Assembly (NCBI GenBank): GCA_022769845.1
Contig: JALEIO010000027.1
Span: forward strand, 1 to 32,966
Direction of reading: 5' to 3'
Source: Oscillospiraceae bacterium
GTDB lineage: Bacteria; Bacillota; Clostridia; UMGS1810
DNA: 32,966 bases
The notes under the pieces are model-generated. The model saw only the letters and a list, made by a program, of their open reading frames with translations. It was not told the DNA's origin and did no database searches. Below are positions 30,443-32,966 of the stretch, piece after piece. Each line of letters opens with the position of its first letter. The stretch's first letter is position 1. The translations under genes were made by a program, and so were the position numbers.

Positions 30443-31202
30443 TAATATTTGTCAAACCTTCAACAAAAATACCATTAACGAAAAAATATTGTTTGAAAAT
30501 TTTAATTTAGAGGTAAAAAAGGACGAGTTTGTGTCTATTGTCGGCAGCAACGGCTCGGGAAAAACAACGCTTTTAAATATAATTTCAGGGAATTTAATTC
30601 CTGACAGCGGCAAGGTTTTTGTCGGCGGAAAAGACGTAACAAAGCTTAAAAACTATAAAAGGGCTAAAAATATAGCTCGGGTGTTTCAAAATCCGGAGCT
30701 CGGCACCTGTCCGTCAATGACGATTTTTGAGAATATGTCAATTGCGGACAATAAGCTTAATCCGTATAATCTTACGGGCGGATTAAACCATAAACGCAAG
30801 GATTTTTACCGTTCGCAGTTAGAGCTTTTGGGGCTTGGACTTGAGGATAGGTTAAATATCACTGCTAAAACGCTTTCCGGCGGTCAAAGACAGGCACTGG
30901 CGCTTATTATGGCAACAATGGTTAAGCCTGATATTTTGCTCCTTGACGAGCATACTGCGGCGCTTGACCCGAAATCAAGCGACATTGTTATGCAGCTTAC
31001 CGAAAAGGTTGTGACAGAGAAGAAAATTACAACGCTTATGGTTACCCATAATCTGCGTTATGCGATTGAATATTCAAACCGTTGTATTATGATGCATGAG
31101 GGAAAAATACACCTTGACAAGTCGGGCGAGGAGAAGAAAAAGCAAACCATCGCCGACCTTTTAACTGTTTTTAATGAAATAAGCATTGAGTGCGGAAATT
31201 AA
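30429..31202 (+). CDS. ABC transporter ATP-binding protein, TrpZ-like
   Basis: Walker A GSNGSGKTT, signature LSGGQRQAL, Walker B ILLLDEHTAALDP; TTG start overlapping the permease 3' end. Confidence 0.92.
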   Translation: MLKLDNICQTFNKNTINEKILFENFNLEVKKDEFVSIVGSNGSGKTTLLNIISGNLIPDSGKVFVGGKDVTKLKNYKRAKNIARVFQNPELGTCPSMTIFENMSIADNKLNPYNLTGGLNHKRKDFYRSQLELLGLGLEDRLNITAKTLSGGQRQALALIMATMVKPDILLLDEHTAALDPKSSDIVMQLTEKVVTEKKITTLMVTHNLRYAIEYSNRCIMMHEGKIHLDKSGEEKKKQTIADLLTVFNEISIECGN

Positions 31203-31231
31203 AAAAGGGACGTTTTAAGCGTCCCTTTTTT
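31201..31231. terminator. Bidirectional intrinsic terminator between convergent operons
   Basis: AAAAAAGGGACGTTTTAAGCGTCCCTTTTTT: symmetric stem with A- and T-tracts. Confidence 0.85.
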
Positions 31232-31242
31232 AATATATGAAA

Positions 31243-31683
31243 TTATTCTTGCTCTTCTTCTTTGTCTTGAACGTTTTCTTCTTTGGAGCTATCGTTTTTT
31301 GATGTAAAATCTTTGATAAATCCATTGATTTTATTCAAAATATCGGGTACGGAATCAATAATTCTGTCCGCGGTGGAAACGTTGTTGGTAATTGGCAAAA
31401 TGCGCACCTGATCTTTTCCGACTACCAAAAAAGCGATTGGGTTTATTGATACGCCGCTGCCTGCTCCGCCGCCAAACATTGTATTGTCGCCGTTATTGTC
31501 AGTATCTTTTCCGCCCTGCGCAAACTCCGAACCTCCCGCACCGAAGCCGAAAGACACCTTTGAAACAGGTATAACCGTTGTGCCGTCAGCCGCTGTAACG
31601 GGATCGCCGACAATTGTGTTAACGTCCACCATAGCTTTAATTTTTTCCATTGATACATTTAGCAAACCTTCGATTGGGTTCAT
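31243..31683 (-). CDS. ytfJ: Sporulation protein YtfJ (GerW family)
   Basis: MNPIEGLLNVSMEKIKAMVDVNTIVGDPVTAADGTTVIPVSKVSFGFGAGGSEF...GGGAGSGVSINPIAFLVVG; start at 31683 rather than 31752. Confidence 0.92.
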   Translation of the reverse strand: MNPIEGLLNVSMEKIKAMVDVNTIVGDPVTAADGTTVIPVSKVSFGFGAGGSEFAQGGKDTDNNGDNTMFGGGAGSGVSINPIAFLVVGKDQVRILPITNNVSTADRIIDSVPDILNKINGFIKDFTSKNDSSKEENVQDKEEEQE

Positions 31684-31699
31684 AAAAACACCGCCTTTA

Positions 31700-32344
31700 T
31701 TAATTATAATTAATATTTTTATCATCAGCAATTTCGGGTTTATAGCCCTCAATAAGCTTTTTTGCCTTGGAATAATTTGTCAAAATCACAACTGCCGTAA
31801 TGATAAGATTAACCAAACGCGTATAAATTATTCCGTCGGCATTTATTTTTGTGATTTTTTTGTTGAACTGCGGGTCAACCGCAAACATATGATTTTCAAC
31901 CGTAAAAAGGTGGCAGATAAGCGAAAAAGCAGAGTATATCACGCCCCACAAAACACCCGTTGAAATTCCGGTAGCCGCAGCGTCGCCAAGTCCAAAATCA
32001 ATATTAAGGTTAATATTTTTTACAATAACTGATTTTTTTATATGTCCTTTTGAAGCGGAAAAAGTATTTTTAAAAATGCCAATATTATTTTTAAAACGCT
32101 TTGCTTTGTCGATGAAGCTATCCTTGCCTTCCTTTTTTTCAATTTCTTTTTTCTCTTTTTCTTTCTTGGTTTCCTTAAATTTTATGTTAAAGCCCAGCTT
32201 TTTTGTAAAAACATAAAATCGCAATGTAAAATTTTTGCTTTCATTATTGTTGTAATAACCTTCAAAATAAAAATTGAGTTTGACAAACAGCAAAAACAAA
32301 ATTATAAGTGCGAGCAGTCCAAAGAGGATAAGCAAAATTTTCAT
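31700..32344 (-). CDS. DUF2953 domain-containing protein (YtfI-like)
   Basis: N-terminal TM, lysine/glutamate-rich linker, FGLGDAAATGISTGVLWGVIYSAF, adjacent to ytfJ and scpB. Confidence 0.82.
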   Translation of the reverse strand: MKILLILFGLLALIILFLLFVKLNFYFEGYYNNNESKNFTLRFYVFTKKLGFNIKFKETKKEKEKKEIEKKEGKDSFIDKAKRFKNNIGIFKNTFSASKGHIKKSVIVKNINLNIDFGLGDAAATGISTGVLWGVIYSAFSLICHLFTVENHMFAVDPQFNKKITKINADGIIYTRLVNLIITAVVILTNYSKAKKLIEGYKPEIADDKNINYN

Positions 32345-32365
32345 ATACGCGCCGCCTTTTAAAGA

Positions 32366-32966
32366 TTAATTTTCGTCTGTATTATCAGCATCTGAAGAAT
32401 CCGCATCTGCGCCGTTTTCAACCTCTGAACCGCTGTTATTCTGCAAAACTTTAGCACCGTCAATATCAAATTCCTGCTGAATGATAATGTCGTTCGGATT
32501 GTCAACGGTAGGGAGGTTGTTTAACGAGGTTAACCCAAAGCAGCGAAGAAATTCTTCGGTTGTGCCGAATAAAATAGGTCTGCCGGGCGCGTCAAGACGT
32601 CCTTTTTCTTCAACAAGTCCAAGCTCAACCAGCTTTGAGAGCGAACCGTCACTGTTGACGCCGCGGATAAACTCAATGCTGCTGCGTGTTACCGGCTGAT
32701 TATAAGCGACAATACTTAACACCTCAAGCGCGGCATTTGACAAATTTACCTTGCTTTTTTTCTCGGCAACCGAGCGTATATAGCTGTAATATTCGGTTTT
32801 TGTGCAAAGCTGAAAGCTGTCTTCGAAGCGCAGAATTTTAATTCCGCGGCTTATATCGTTTTCGTATTCTGCCTGCATTTTTTCAAGTATAATCTCGGCG
32901 CTTTTTCTGTCAAGCTCCAAAGCCTCGCAAATTCTTTCAATAGGCACAGAATCGCCCATTGCAAAC
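32366..32966 (-). CDS. scpB: Segregation and condensation protein B, 5' truncated by window edge
   Basis: ...FAMGDSVPIERICEALELDRKSAEIILEKM...LEVLSIVAYNQPVTRSSIEFIRGVNSDGSLSKLVELGLVEEKGRLDAPGRPILFGTTEEFLRCFGL; the frame stays open (FA-) upstream of the listed M at 32959. Confidence 0.95.
   Translation of the reverse strand, partial: FAMGDSVPIERICEALELDRKSAEIILEKMQAEYENDISRGIKILRFEDSFQLCTKTEYYSYIRSVAEKKSKVNLSNAALEVLSIVAYNQPVTRSSIEFIRGVNSDGSLSKLVELGLVEEKGRLDAPGRPILFGTTEEFLRCFGLTSLNNLPTVDNPNDIIIQQEFDIDGAKVLQNNSGSEVENGADADSSDADNTDEN

Noticed and set aside
1-32966. CRISPR arrays, transposases, tRNAs, rRNAs, phage genes or defence systems
   Set aside because: None seen; apart from short repeats and hairpins the window is core housekeeping and sporulation genes.

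Overview
This is a low-GC Firmicutes (Clostridia-type) chromosomal segment, almost entirely core genes. In order it contains: a partial YlbJ-like sporulation membrane protein (minus strand); yqfC-yqfD-phoH-ybeY-era-yqzL-recO; ppdK; a convergent copper-amine-oxidase-N-like stalk protein; proC; spoIIM; a XerD-like recombinase; the full S10-spc-alpha ribosomal protein cluster (rpsJ to rplQ, including secY, adk, map, a KOW protein, infA and rpmJ); a Trp-family ABC transporter operon (substrate-binding protein, permease, ATPase); and convergent ytfJ, DUF2953 and scpB (partial). No mobile elements, CRISPR arrays, tRNA or rRNA genes were seen. The strongest non-routine signal is the 28264-28417 leader of the ABC transporter operon. 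A consensus promoter is followed by an array of (U/G)AG triplets in exact 5-nt register: 11 register positions, 8 of them canonical, plus one more canonical triplet upstream. An intrinsic terminator follows. This is the architecture of a TRAP (MtrB) tryptophan attenuation site, here on a putative tryptophan transporter in a Clostridia-like genome. Secondary signals are a XerD-like protein lacking catalytic Arg-I and the beta-hairpin Lys, a structured ~240-nt rpsJ leader, other structured intergenic regions in the ribosomal cluster, small genes missed by the ORF track (yqzL, rpmJ), and sigma-E-like promoters upstream of yqfC and spoIIM.
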